A program made the translations under genes and the position numbers. From contig NC_086378.1 in NCBI RefSeq assembly GCF_036588685.1, positions 22,483,578-22,547,577 on the forward strand: a stretch of 64,000 nucleotides of DNA, read 5' to 3'. The notes below the pieces were generated by a model. The model was not told the origin of the DNA, did not search any database, and saw only the letters and a program-made list of their open reading frames with translations. Positions 36,977 to 47,279 of this stretch are shown here, piece after piece; positions within the stretch are counted from its first letter, which is position 1; each line of letters opens with the position of its first letter. The stretch is from Mytilus trossulus (Eukaryota; Mollusca; Bivalvia; Mytilida; Mytilidae).

Positions 36977-39900
36977 GGGGAGAGGTATAAAAATGACTTG
37001 TAGATGCTCACAACGTTTATGTATACATACTGGACCCTGCTTTCATTGAGGACTATTTGATGAACTCATAATATAAATATCTCTATTTATTTACCAATTT
37101 GTAATTCAAGTCGAAATTTTAACAGTGTGATTCTGTTGTCATGTTGGCGCGTATCCAATGTCTCCGATATTCAGTAAATGTCATCACCATCTCTTATATT
37201 GGAATGCAATATTGTTATTATAATGATACAATTTAAATATATCGGATTAATAAGATGAAAGACACCTTCGAACATTTTTCTCTTCATTTTTTACAGGACT
37301 GATGAAAACTTCAACTGGAAATAAACTGCCATTAGATACTTCAAATAATTCCGGTTGTGTTTCATCTCAGCCGTGTTTTCTTGCAGGTTTGTTTGACCTT
37401 CTTTTTTTTAATTATATAAACATAAGAAATCTATGCTTGCCAAGAAAATTGAAAGGTAGAGAGTTCCAAAATTTAAACAAATATACATAAAAAAGGACGT
37501 GACATTTCAAACTCATAAGTCGAAGAAATGCTGACAATGACATATACCAAAATACAAAAAGACAAACAAGTTAACAACACAGTAGATTGAGAATGCGAAT
37601 ACAATCATGGACTGGGGTTGATCGCAAGTGCTTCGGAAAGGTAAGCAGATCCTGCTCTATTGATGGCATCGTCTTGTTGCTCCTGGTAAGTAAAAATTCA
37701 ATGATAAGTTTCAATTGTACGCTACAATTAATTCATAAGAGTTTAACACGCAAAATAAAGTACGAAGTTGAAGAGCATTGAGGACCCAATATTCCGAAAA
37801 TAAGATTATCAAATATTTCTCTTTAAAGTTGAAGGAAAACTAGGAACATACACATAAATACAAACTATATGAATATCGTCTAGGTTTTATTACATGGTAA
37901 CTCGCCAAATTGAAATTATTTTCTAAACATCTTTTTCCCTGGCTAGCATTGATTATGAAAATTTAAGATCAAAGTTGGTAACTCATAAATTTACCCTCTT
38001 ATTTTGACATACAAACTGAAAGACCTAATTATTTCTCCTTGCCTTAATATTCAGGACCCTTAGTACACATGTAGGTGCTAATACGAGCTTTTATATATTG
38101 ACTTTTAAGATATCTTATAAATGTTATTCCAAAAGCATGTGGTGTGTGTGCTGAAATCGATATCAAAGACAAAGTTTAATTATTGTGTTTTACTTTATTT
38201 AAAAAAAAATGACAATCATAAGTTGAAGTCGTTGATGAAAATGTCACCATATTTTTTTCTTTTCTAATATTTGTAATATTATTGCAGGAGATAAGAGAGC
38301 AAACGTAGTACCAGGACTTAGTTCTTTGCACACCATCTGGGTCCGAGAACATAATATAATCGCCAAATATTTGAAGATTAACAACCAGCAGTGGAGCGAT
38401 GAGGAGGTTTTCAAAAATGCCAGAAAATTTGTTTCAGCAGAAATTCAGCATATTGTCTACAAAGAATTCTTACCTAAGATTTTACATCCATTCTTCATGT
38501 TTATATTTGGTTTGAATCCGTTGTCCGCTGGCTATTTCACTGGCTACAATCAAAATGTGAAAGGTATTATCAGAAGCGAATTTTCTACCGCGGCATACAG
38601 ATTTGGACATAGTTTGTTGAGAGACCATTCTTTCTTTGACAGTACTCCACACACATTACACAACCAATTCAACAACCCTGATCTGGTGCACCAGCCTAAC
38701 GGTATTGAAGGTTGCACAAGGGGACTTTACAGTCACACATCTCAAGGAATAGATGAACTTTTGACTCCAGAAATAACCAACAAATTATTCCAGACAGCTC
38801 CCTTTAATGGAGGTGATTTGGCCGCTTTTAATATACAAAGAGGTCGCGATCATGGAATTCCCCCATATAGTAAAATAGTGGAAGCCTGTTTTGGGTCAGG
38901 ATATGTTCCAACTAACTTCAATCCGGGTGTTGTCGGAGGGCTTTTATTCCACAGCGCAACTGCAGCATCGAAACTAAGTTCGGCTTATAGGTACTTATAA
39001 CTTTTCACATAATTTTATTACAAACTTGCAGTAATCTATTTTTCAGCATGCAAAGGCATTTTTCCATTTTCTTGATAGAGCAGTTTTGGGGGGAAAAAAC
39101 ACACCACCTGATGGTGAAGTCCCTATGTTGTGTACATACAAGTGCAATGTATAAGTGTAGATGTGGAAGATTCATTCACTAGGGTAGATGGTATATGTAT
39201 GCTAAGAATTTAAGAAATGTGAAGTAAGCTACAAAAAAGCTGAAATTGTCTAGTTTGTAACAAATCCTAGTTTGAAGTCGTCGATTTGTCTCAATGTTGA
39301 GTGAACAGTAAACATGAAATACCAATTTCAGATCTACAATTTATTTAATTGTATGTGTTTTATTTAGTGAATTCTTAGTAAGGAAACACATTTGATTATA
39401 GAGGATTTTAAAGAAATTCAATAGGAGAAAAATATCCTGTTTTTTTACATGCAAATTTAAGCAACGCAAAAAATGAAAAGATTTGTTTTCGTTGATTATT
39501 TGTAAATGATAAATTAGTTTCTGAAAACATTGGAAAAGGGTACAAATAAATAAACAAACATTTTTCAAATCCTTTTTGACATAAGATTATTTATCGTATT
39601 TTACAGTGACCCCGCAGACATGGATTTATTTACTGCTGGTACTGCAGAAAGCAATCTGCCTGGTATGAGACTTGGTCCAACATTCTCCTGTATCATTGCA
39701 GCACAGTTCAAAGCTTTGAAGGATGGAGACCGCTTCTTTTACGAGTCAAACGTGGCTAATCCGTTTACTGTTTCTGAATTGAACAGCATCCGACAAACTA
39801 CTATGGCCAGAATTATTTGTGAGAACACAGAAATCACAAGTTTACAGAAAGATGTTTTCTACCGTGAGCATCCAATTACGTAAGTGTTTTTTTATGAAAT

Positions 39901-41444
39901 CATCATTCATCTTGGTTCTCTGCATATCCACTATACGGATAGCAATTAAACTCTCGCTGCAATGGGGAACTCGACTAAAACATTGTTATATTTGGCCCGA
40001 ATGCTTTGTAGTATCTCTGCTCTTATGGAGAAAATGCATTATTTGTACTGTAAATCGTCATTAAGCATGGTCATCTTTTTTGCATGAAATCAAAATGGAA
40101 AGCTTAGAAAAAAGCAAGAAAATTTGACGTCACAATTCAATTATGATCAATGATTTAAAACGAGACAAAAGATGATTACAAAATATCATACAGCAGTCAG
40201 CGAAAGCCTAAATCAACCAAGTAGTAACCTTTTCAACACAAATGCATTTTTTAAAATTGTTAATTTTACCAAAAAATAACATGACGTAGCACGCCATAAT
40301 CCCTTTATATACCGATAGCAAAGACTTTTACGGTGAGTTTCTCTCATTGTTTAAGATTTTAAACGGTAAAATGCAATTTAAAACTTTTATCTTTATCCTT
40401 TAGTCCTTGGTAGATAATGTCTCCTTGTCTATCATATACAAGTCAACAAAAGACCCATATGTAATGAAATTGAAAACACTGTACCGAAGTAAATAACTGA
40501 CCTATTGTTCTAATTTTTTGCAGAGTGTAATTTTATCGTCCAAACCATTGTTTTAAAGCAAAAAAATGAAGAAGAAATTTGGAATTTTAGTTATTTCAAA
40601 AATCGCATTTTTCAACCCAAAATTCAAAAATCGATGTTTGAACTTTGAACTTTTAAACTTAAACGTTGGTCTGCTTAAATTTTGAATTTTGAATTCCTTT
40701 GCAGGTATTTGAATGCTTAATTCTCATTTTCGAAATTGAATGCTAGCATTTATCATCATTTTCCGCAATATAATTTTGACCCCTGTGTCCAATAACTCAG
40801 TGTGTTGTTACTTTCCAATTTAGTAAATTCCTTTATATCATATGCATTTGCTTTGTAAATGACTGTTTTTCATCGGATAATTCAGCAGTTTTTCCTTTTA
40901 ATTATATTTTATGATTAATGTCAGTTCAAACTTGCGTATCGTTTCTTTTGTTGACTAGTATATAACATTTCCGTATGTGCATGTATTAAAACCAATTTCT
41001 TGTAACTTTTGTATCTTCTTAGTTCCACATTTCAATTGTTATTGTTTGTCTCAAAACATCTTAGTAAGGAAACACATTTGATTATAGAGGATTTCAAAGA
41101 AATTCAATAGGAGAAAAATATCCTGTTTTTTTACATGCAAATTTAAGCAACGCAAAAAATGAATCTTAGTTCCACATTTCAATTGTTATTGTTTGTCTCT
41201 TTACAGTAACAAGATAGTAAACTGTGATACTCTACCTTCCTTGAAACTGCCATGTACACCTGTCGATGGTGGCTGGACCAGATGGGTCAGGATTAGCAAA
41301 TGTTTTGCAAAAAGATATTGTACAAAACCATTACCAAATGACTGTGGCAAACCTTGTGTCGGTACCAGCACAAAATTTCTCTGCATCCTTAATCCTGCTA
41401 CTCGTGAGCCTGTAAAAGCAAACAGCAAATCTAAGATGTTTTGA
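26869..41444 (+). CDS. Secreted animal haem peroxidase with TSP1-like tail (12 coding exons)
   Basis: Exons: 26869..26873, 29948..30204, 30716..30869, 31619..31833, 32611..32793, 33409..33454, 34498..34607, 36235..36336, 37297..37386, 38288..38990, 39607..39879, 41207..41444. All are bounded by AG/GT and all phases fit: 2376 nt, 791 residues. It starts [16 protein letters not shown], a signal peptide, then a pro-region. The peroxidase domain begins with CPY...[11 protein letters not shown]...NPYWG. It has QFLDHDIT (Gln258, Asp261, distal His262, Asp263), the Ca2+ loop THYIDGS (333-339), GDKRANVV (catalytic Arg391), VREHN, RFGHSL (proximal His495) and [13 protein letters not shown]. It should use H2O2 to oxidise halides or phenols outside the cell. 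In molluscs such enzymes occur in shell matrix, periostracum and immunity; which applies here is unknown. Oddities: Val394 replaces the ester-forming Glu, and the C-terminus is Cys-rich. Confidence 0.93.
27466..27681. repeat. 216-bp direct duplication in intron 1, copy 1
   Basis: Repeated 1065 bp downstream at 28531..28746 with about one mismatch (GACTACACG versus GACTCCACG). It lies in the 3-kb first intron of the peroxidase gene. Confidence 0.9.
28080..28285. repeat. Degenerate tandem repeat, about 80 bp x 3
   Basis: Three successive versions of CTCATTGTTGAAGGCCGTAA, each followed by ATGCTTCACTTTTCATATTT. The unit resembles one end of the dispersed repeat seen at 30302..30450. Confidence 0.65.
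28531..28746. repeat. 216-bp direct duplication in intron 1, copy 2
   Basis: Partner of 27466..27681. The tandem repeat 28080..28285 lies between the copies. Confidence 0.9.
30302..30450 (+). repeat. Dispersed repeat (GAGTTGTCTCATTGGCAATC family)
   Basis: Carries TGTTGAAGGCCGTACGGTGA and GAGTTGTCTCATTGGCAATC, ending ACCACATCTTC (the last part doubled). Other copies: 33130..33240 (-), about 45845..45945 (+) and 55625..55715 (+). This copy is in intron 2 of the peroxidase gene. Confidence 0.7.
30960..31270. repeat. Repeat-derived open stretch in intron 3
   Basis: A 92-codon frame starts at 30988, but the bases (AGACAACAACCCGACCATAC, TCCCGCACACGGAGGCGTCC) read like a common genomic repeat. Splicing skips it, and the protein shows no domain. 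Confidence 0.45.
32611..32793 (+). CDS. Peroxidase exon 5: distal haem site
   Basis: Residues 211-272 of the peroxidase. The end of the exon holds [13 protein letters not shown]: Gln258, the ester-forming Asp261, the peroxide-cleaving distal His262 and the Ca2+ ligand Asp263. Entry and exit phases are both 1, as for exons 6, 8, 9 and 10 at their starts. Confidence 0.93.
33130..33240 (-). repeat. Dispersed repeat, minus-strand copy in intron 5
   Basis: Complement of the 30302 family: GTCAATGAGACAACTCTTCA and CAGTACGGCCTTCAACAATG. Confidence 0.7.
34313..34422 (+). pseudogene. Relic duplicate of peroxidase exon 7
   Basis: The last 41 bases before GGTGAGTAGTACTATAGAT closely match the end of exon 7, 185 bp downstream, and the match includes the splice donor and the first part of the intron. 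In frame it reads [18 protein letters not shown] versus [18 protein letters not shown]. Upstream of this the match decays, there is a frame change, and no AG acceptor with a pyrimidine tract is present. It is therefore a broken copy rather than an alternative exon. Confidence 0.75.
34790..35845. mobile_element. Inverted-repeat-bounded mosaic element in intron 7
   Basis: Left AATTTACAGCCGATTG (about 34799) pairs with CAATCGGCTGTAAATT (about 35818). An inner pair, CATTTGCGCCGATTTT (35040, repeated twice) and AATTGGCGCAAATGAAAG (35741), is also inverted. Inside are a foldback (34868..35030, around GACTAGTCCGACAGATA) and a scrap of LINE C-terminus, [17 protein letters not shown], then a stop (about 35258..35362). 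It looks like a non-autonomous transposon that gathered other repeats. Confidence 0.6.
34868..35030. repeat. Foldback inside the intron-7 element
   Basis: Arms pair TGAACTGTGACGTCATTATT and CTACCCTCCTTTGAGATTAG with the sequence running back from 35030 (ATGAACCGTGAAGTCATTAT). It is imperfect, about 70 bp per arm. Confidence 0.75.
36955..36975. repeat. Poly-G tract (21 nt) in intron 8
   Basis: Follows a T run directly and is followed by AGGGGAGAGG. It lies on the coding strand, so the pre-mRNA could form a G-quadruplex. Neighbouring exons 8 and 9 are short. Confidence 0.9.
37590..37690 (+). repeat. Short copy of the AAGCAGATCCTGCTC repeat
   Basis: GGGTTGATCGCAAGTGCTTC then GGTAAGCAGATCCTGCTC, related to 8015..8110. 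It lies in intron 9. Confidence 0.5.
38288..38990 (+). CDS. Peroxidase exon 10: catalytic Arg, proximal His
   Basis: The largest exon, residues 388-622. It opens [20 protein letters not shown]: Arg391 is the usual catalytic arginine, but Val394 replaces the Glu that esterifies haem in mammalian peroxidases, and Val395 sits at the Met/Gln position. Then [12 protein letters not shown] gives proximal His495, and [16 protein letters not shown] holds the Asn that pairs with it. No frameshift or stop. Confidence 0.94.
39374..39477. repeat. 104-bp intron-10 segment copied into intron 11
   Basis: Matches 41060..41163 with about one mismatch. It lies 130 bp before exon 11 and starts CTTAGTAAGGAAACACATTT. 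Confidence 0.9.
41017..41199. repeat. Templated insertion in intron 11 flanked by 36-bp direct repeats
   Basis: Order: 36-bp repeat (41017..41052, TCTTAGTTCCACATTTCAAT...), AAAACAT, the 104-bp copy of 39374..39477, then the same 36-bp repeat (41164..41199). The second repeat runs into the acceptor of exon 12 (CTTTACAG), 7 bp further on. Confidence 0.9.
41207..41444 (+). CDS. Peroxidase exon 12: Cys-rich TSP1-like C-terminus
   Basis: Residues 713-791 and the TGA stop. After [11 protein letters not shown] comes [19 protein letters not shown], then NDCGKPCVG and FLC. The Trp-x-x-Trp start and the spacing of six cysteines resemble a thrombospondin type-1 repeat, a module used in extracellular matrix binding. 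Vertebrate myeloperoxidase ends soon after the equivalent CSTLPAL segment, so this is an added module. The assignment is by eye. Confidence 0.75.
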
Positions 41445-41729
41445 GACATAAACATAACTTCGTTTCCACCTTACAATACTTATCTGATGTTTTCAATGTG
41501 TATCTCCATTAAAGGATAATCTTAATGAGGTTAACTCAAGTAGTTACTTTTTTTTTAAAAATGGTATCCTAGTATTAAAAGAAACATTTACTTTTCAAGC
41601 AAAACAATTGCTGTTTTCACCTTTGTCTTTCTTTCGTTAAAACATTTAATTTGTTATTTCTTACCCTATTTACTTGTATTGCTGAAACACTATACTTATA
41701 CTAATATACATATTGTATTTATGTTATAA

Positions 41730-41735
41730 AATAAA
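41730..41735 (+). terminator. Polyadenylation signal of the peroxidase gene
   Basis: AATAAA 286 bp after the stop codon, followed by a T-rich stretch (41759..41770) fitting a downstream element. Confidence 0.65.
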
Positions 41736-41957
41736 GATTATATCGTCAATATTTTTAGATTTTTTTTTTTATAATCTTGAAAGTTATACAAAAAGATTTC
41801 ATACTCAACATGATAGAAAAAAGACAACTCGTATTTTTTTGCTTATGAAAAATTTGTAATACAAAATATGTATATACAGTGTAGTAGAAATATAAAAAAA
41901 ATCTCCAATATACATGTACACACTGTCAAATGAACTTTGTATCAAGAAAAGTTAACA

Positions 41958-42210
41958 TTCATTGATTTATTGGTGTTTAACGCCGCTGTCAACACTATCG
42001 TGCTATTCGTAGTAGGTTTCTTTATGTGGAGGGAGCTTGAGTGCCCTAAGAAAACCACCGAAATTCGGTAGGAAAAATAAAAACCATATTTTAGTTAAAT
42101 TGGAGTCGAGAGCACCTGTCCCGTGAGAGATTCGAACTCGAAACTTCTGTTGATGACTGAATTGTGATAAATTAGTTCGATTATTTAGACCACTTGGCAA
42201 CGGAGGCTCC
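41958..42210 (-). mobile_element. tRNA-derived SINE
   Basis: Read on the minus strand: head GGAGCCTCCGTTGCCAAGTG, A box TGGTCTAAATAATCG (42178..42192) and B box GAGTTCGAATCTC (42127..42139). Next is a body with CCGAATTTCGGTGGTTTTCT, and the tail GCGGCGTTAAACACCAATAA with short A/T repeats. This is the layout of a full-length bivalve SINE. It is non-coding and transcribed by pol III if active. Confidence 0.8.
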
Positions 42211-42419
42211 AAAATATATTTAGGAAAAACTTATTTAATAAACTTGGAAGTTATACAAAAAGATCACATGGTTAACATGATAAAAAATATAATAACTTGT
42301 ACAATTTTGATTACGGCTAAATGTGTATATAATGCAGGTGTTTTCAAATAGTTCGTTTCTATGCATGATTGCATTTATTTTTGTTCCACTTGAGTGTTCT
42401 GTTGTTCCTTGGTTTTCCT

Positions 42420-42960
42420 GTTATAGCTGAGGTGTTTTATTAATTTTCTCTCAATAGATTTATGACTTTTGAATAGCAGGTATATAACGATTGCCTTTAC
42501 CTATCACCAGCGGATCGGAATCTCTGCTGGTGGAGAGTCTGTCCCCGAGGATTTTACCAGTCCTGTAGCGGAACATCATTAATAAAATGAGAAAAAATAA
42601 TATACTGGATGACACGTCGCTCAGGATAAAAGATGTCAATTGGATGTTGTCAAGGACACAACAAATTCGATTATAGCAGGTGTCCCCATGATCATCTTAA
42701 AGGATGTAATTAAAATGCCACATGTGCAGTCTTCTGATTCCTAATTATACTATAAAAAATCAGACAAGTTTGTTTATATTCGGCTAAGTATTTTTCAGAT
42801 TTCAAATATTTTTGATTCTAAAGATTTTCTTATCCCAGGCATAGATTACCTTAGCATTTTTTGGAATTTTGGATTCTCAATGCTCTTCAACTTTGCGTTT
42901 CAACAAAACGCGCGTCTGGCGTCCTAAATTATGATTCTGGTACATTTGATAACTAATTAG
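42420..42960 (-). repeat. Dispersed repeats, minus-strand copies
   Basis: A short piece of the GGTTTTCC/TGAATAGCAGG family (42420..42500) runs into a minus-strand copy of the CCAGGATTATAA family (42500..42960: GCGGATCGGAATCTCTGCTG ... AACGCGCGTCTGGCGTCC). Confidence 0.65.
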
Positions 42961-44579
42961 ACATTAATGATAGCTTTCAATATTGCTCTTTTTCAAAATG
43001 TAACCGAAAATAATTATACAACCTGTGATTTACTTCAATCTGGTACCCCCTTCCAATGTAACTTGACCACAAAAAGTTACAATACACATAGTCATGAGGA
43101 TTTAAATTTGTACTGCTTCCAATATTGGTTATGGTATTGAGTGTGCTCTTTGTTGACTGATTTACGTCAGGGAAACTCGACAAAGACTCAATTTTAGAAT
43201 GAATGACAATCGGTAAATGAAATGATCATAAAATCAACCAATTTCTCTATACACATTTTTATCAGCCTTACCATTCTATTTTTTCAATGAAAGTGCGCAT
43301 TATAGAAAAAATGATTCATAAATTATCCCATATTGAGTACACTATATCGTCTACAAAGAGAAGACTTTTGGATACGTGTGTTGGTGGCCCAATGACAAAA
43401 TTCTTGGTGAAGGTATTTTGTCTAGTCCCAGGGTTAGTAATGTCAATAAAACATAATTATTGAACACTTTTGTTCGACGAAACATAAACCGCTGTCACAG
43501 AAATTATGCACCATCGGCTGTTTACACCGTGACATTTGATAATCTGTTATTGTCTGTTCAAAAGGCTTTAGAAATTCACCATATCAGAACTTACTTATGC
43601 TTCATTCGATTTTCATCATTTAATATTTATATTAATAGGCCCAAATAATTCCGTTTTTTTATTCGAATTCTGTTTTTGTATAGACTAGTTGCAATAATCA
43701 TGACCATAACTCGACTATTCAAAGTCGTATCAACTACTTCCATAAATGAGTAAAATCGTATTTTTAAGTAAAATTTGTCTATAAAGAATTAGATGCTATC
43801 AATATTATAGATATATGAATTTCATATCTTTACATCAAATTTATCCCATTCAAGATTTTCAAACAAAGAAGGTTTAAGAGGCCTTAAAACCTCAAAGATG
43901 TGAAATCCAAACATCAAAGTTGTGAAATTTTTTAATCCAAACCTCCATATTGCTTATGTGCATCGTCCAAATACAATAATAGTCCACTTGGTCATGTTAT
44001 TATCGGCGATATTGGCATCGTAACCAATGAACAACAAAGAGAGTTATTAGACAAGGGACCAAATTATAGAATTCCCCAAAGCATCATCTAGAAAAAAGAA
44101 CTTCAGGTAACTGATGGATGCAGGTGAGGAATATACGTAGTTCCAGAAGATAAAGCCTCCAATGATATTGTCTTCGTATGTAGAAACCATTTTTTGCAAT
44201 GTCTAAAAAAAGAGCTTGGAATACATAGTACAACTTGTAATCCTACATATTCTTAAACATCACTTACAAAGGGGGAAATTTAAACATATTATCAAATCGA
44301 CCCTTCTCTCATTTGGTATTGTCATCAAAGAAAACGAAGTAAATATACCATCATTATACTGAATACTAAAACTTAAAACATACATAGCTGGATCATCAAT
44401 ATGCTCTACTAAACATATTTTTAAAGTGTTGATTACTATTCTTTAAACAGTTAAAGATGACCTTCAAATATATTGTGATGAGATATATCCAACCAGTCGT
44501 GTCAATCAATTGTGGATTCTCAAAAAATTCTGAAGAGCTACTGCTACATCTTGGGCATCAATCTCTGCATCTTTGCAGC

Positions 44580-44885
44580 AACATTGAAGTTTTGTATTTA
44601 TTAAAAAGTACGAAGTTAAAGAGCATTAATGACCAAAAGTTTCTAAAGGTTTCGCCAAATACAGCTAGGGTAATCTATTACTGAGGTAGAAAATCCTTAG
44701 TATTACAAAAATTCAAATCTTTGTTAACAGTTAATTTAAAATTATGACCATATCAATGACAATTCATGTCAACACAGAAGTGCTGCCTTTTGGGCTGGTG
44801 ATACCTTCGGGGGAATGCAAAATCCACCAGTAGTGGCATCGACCCAGTGGTTGTAAATAAACTCATCATAGATACCAGGATAAGA
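44580..44885 (+). repeat. Abundant dispersed repeat
   Basis: Same family as 14338: TACGAAGTTAAAGAGCATTA, GCCAAATACAGCTAGGGTAA, then GTCAACACAGAAGTGCTG and GGCATCGACCCAGTGGTTGT. The 5' part is missing. Confidence 0.7.
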
Positions 44886-45309
44886 TGGTAATCGTAAATA
44901 TAAATGACGGTTTTGGGTTATTATAATTCTTATTTTGTAAAGAACCACAGAAAATACAACGAAGTTGATATCATCAAAATGCTGGTCTTTTTAATGGGCA
45001 ATTTATAAGTTGAGTTTAAAGGATTGATATTTCAATAGACAGTCGATATTCCAATGAGTACTAATTGAGCATCCGCTCTGGACGACTTGGTTTTGTACTC
45101 GTTCTGAAACTTTGCAAAATTTTAATTTCAGATATATTGATGATGTCCTAGGTGCTTTTTGTGTTTTGTGTTTTTTGTTTATGTTTATTTGTCTTGAGTT
45201 TGTATACAGTGATAAATATTGTAACTATCTTTTGACTTTTTTTTTACCGATTATGTATGTTTTGTTCACGCATCGTTGTCAAAATAACGAAATTTGATAA
45301 GACTGTCAC

Positions 45310-45945
45310 AAAAGTGAGAGGTTTAGCGTTATAAAAAAACCAAGTTCAATCCACCATTTTCTACATTTCAAAATGCCTGTACCAAGTCAGGAATATAATA
45401 ATTGTTGTCCATTCTTTTGATGTGTTTTGTCCTTTGATTTTGCCATTTGATTAGGGACTTTCCGTTTTGAATTTTTCTCGAAGTTCAGTACTTTTGGTGA
45501 TTGTACTTGTTTCTATAACTGAATAACCCATATTTTAATCAGTACTTGCATCTCATATATCCAAGTGAACTTTTTTCTATGTTGTGATGTTATGCTATTG
45601 TTTCAGAAAAAGGGAGAAGGTTTGGATCCATTAAAACGTTTAATCCCGCTGCAAATGTTTGCACCTGTCCTAAGTCAGGAATCTGATGTACAGTAGCTGT
45701 CGTTTGTTTATGTAATATATACGTGTTTCTCGTTTCTCGTTTTGTTTATATAGATTATACCGTTGGTTTTCCCGTTTGAATGGTTTTACACTAGTAATTT
45801 TGGGGGCCCTTTATAGCTTGTTGTTCGGTGTGAGCCAAGGCTCCGTGTTGAAGGCCGTACTTTAACCTATAATGGTTTACTTTTTAAATTGTTATTTGGA
45901 TGGAGAGTTGTCTCATTGGCACTCACACCACATCTTCCTATATCT
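45310..45945 (+). repeat. Dispersed repeat mosaic
   Basis: Two rounds of the GTACCAAGTCAGGAA family (45370 and 45665-like) followed by the GAGTTGTCTCATTGGCACTC family (45845..45945). It separates the pieces of the Penelope-like remnant. Confidence 0.65.
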
Positions 45946-46722
45946 ATTGAAATTAATGATACAACTGATATGCAAGAAGGCTGTTTCATACCTTGATATT
46001 TTCCTCAATCTCGACACAGATTGGCGACTTTACACTAAAATCTATGACAAACGGAATGATTTCACCTTCCCAATTATCAACTTTCAAATTATCAATTTCC
46101 AATTTCTCACCAGTGACATACCCTCTGCTCCGTCGTAAGGTGTTTACATATCTCAATTGATATTATATGATCGTACATATTCACACTTCACGGACTGTTT
46201 GTATAGGAGTTGGCTCTTTACGTAGAAACGGCTCCTACAGAGTTATGAGGAGGAAACATTCAGATTGAAAATAACAATCCGCAAATTTGATTGACACCAT
46301 CATGAATTGGTTGAAATATACGATGTATCTGGCCATAAACTAAAACATTTTACCACGCCTTAGATTGTGGTTAAAAGTCATTTTTTTTAGTATGTCGTCT
46401 GTCTACTTAGTACCGAACGAGAACTATTCCCGAATATGACTTTTTTTATCGATTGTGAATTTGCATTGCTATAAGACGTGTCTCTGTATTTTATGCATGC
46501 AGGTATTTATTTTTTATGTTTCTGTGTTGGATTATTTGTTATGTGACTGTCTTATCGTTTTCAGTCAAAATTATTATAAAATAGCCTTTTAAATACCGTC
46601 ATTGTCATGATCATTATTTGTACTGGTACTGTGAATTAATTATATGAAATTCAAGATTATATAATAGTTACAGAAGTGTGTCACTGTTTGTGATGTCCTT
46701 TTCTTTCTATGTGGAAGATGTC

Positions 46723-47073
46723 ATAGGTGCTTGAGGACAGGATCCTGTAATGAGCCCCCCATAGTCCCCCCCTTATTATCATAAATCTCAGATTTTTTTA
46801 ATATATATCACTTATTTGTACCATATATATACTAATATACCATATTTTTACTTTAAATATGCATGTTTACTATCAACGTGAATCTCGACTATAGAGCGCT
46901 CTATAGTCGAGATTCACGTTGATAGTAATCATGCATATCTAAAGTAAAAATATGGTATATTAGTATATATATGGTACAAATAAGTGATATATATTAAAAA
47001 ATCTGTGATTTATGATAATAAGGGGGAGGGACTATGGGGGGCTCATTACAGGATCCTGTCCTCAAGCACCTAT
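46723..47073. mobile_element. 351-bp palindromic MITE with 10-bp target duplication
   Basis: Almost the whole element is one inverted repeat centred near 46898 (GAGCGCTC). Arms start ATAGGTGCTTGAGGACAGGA and end with its complement. Flanking GGAAGATGTC occurs at 46713..46722 and 47074..47083. A 9-10 bp duplication with long inverted arms fits Mutator-like elements. Left and right arms differ by only a few bases, so the insertion is recent or structure-maintained. Confidence 0.88.
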
Positions 47074-47279
47074 GGAAGATGTCCGTTGTTTTTCTGCGGC
47101 TTTGCATGTGTTGTCAACTATAATAGCATTTGTCTGTGCCTTGTTCTGTGATTGGTGTTATTGCGTTTGTTTATACTTTACTTATGTCACGTATGTTGTC
47201 ATTTTAGCGAAATTTTCTAACATTGCAATATTAGCGGGGGGTTGGCTAGCCAAAAAAAATTGTTCAGTCCACTATTTTT

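Larger units (their letters stand above)
43330..46300 (+). pseudogene. Scattered remnant of a Penelope-like reverse transcriptase
   Basis: Pieces occur in correct order but in different frames: LYRLQREDFWIRVL (about 43345); PLGHVIIGDIGIVTNEQQRE with LLDKGPNYRIPQ (about 43985..44085); FNFRYIDDVL, the RT catalytic box (about 45114..45143); then SYLDIFLNLDTDWRLYTKIY, DKRNDFTFPIINF and a GVYISQLI-like end (about 45980..46165). Such a set is typical of Penelope-like retroelements. It is interrupted by dispersed repeats (44580..44885 and 45310..45945) and has many stops, so it cannot be active. Confidence 0.6.
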
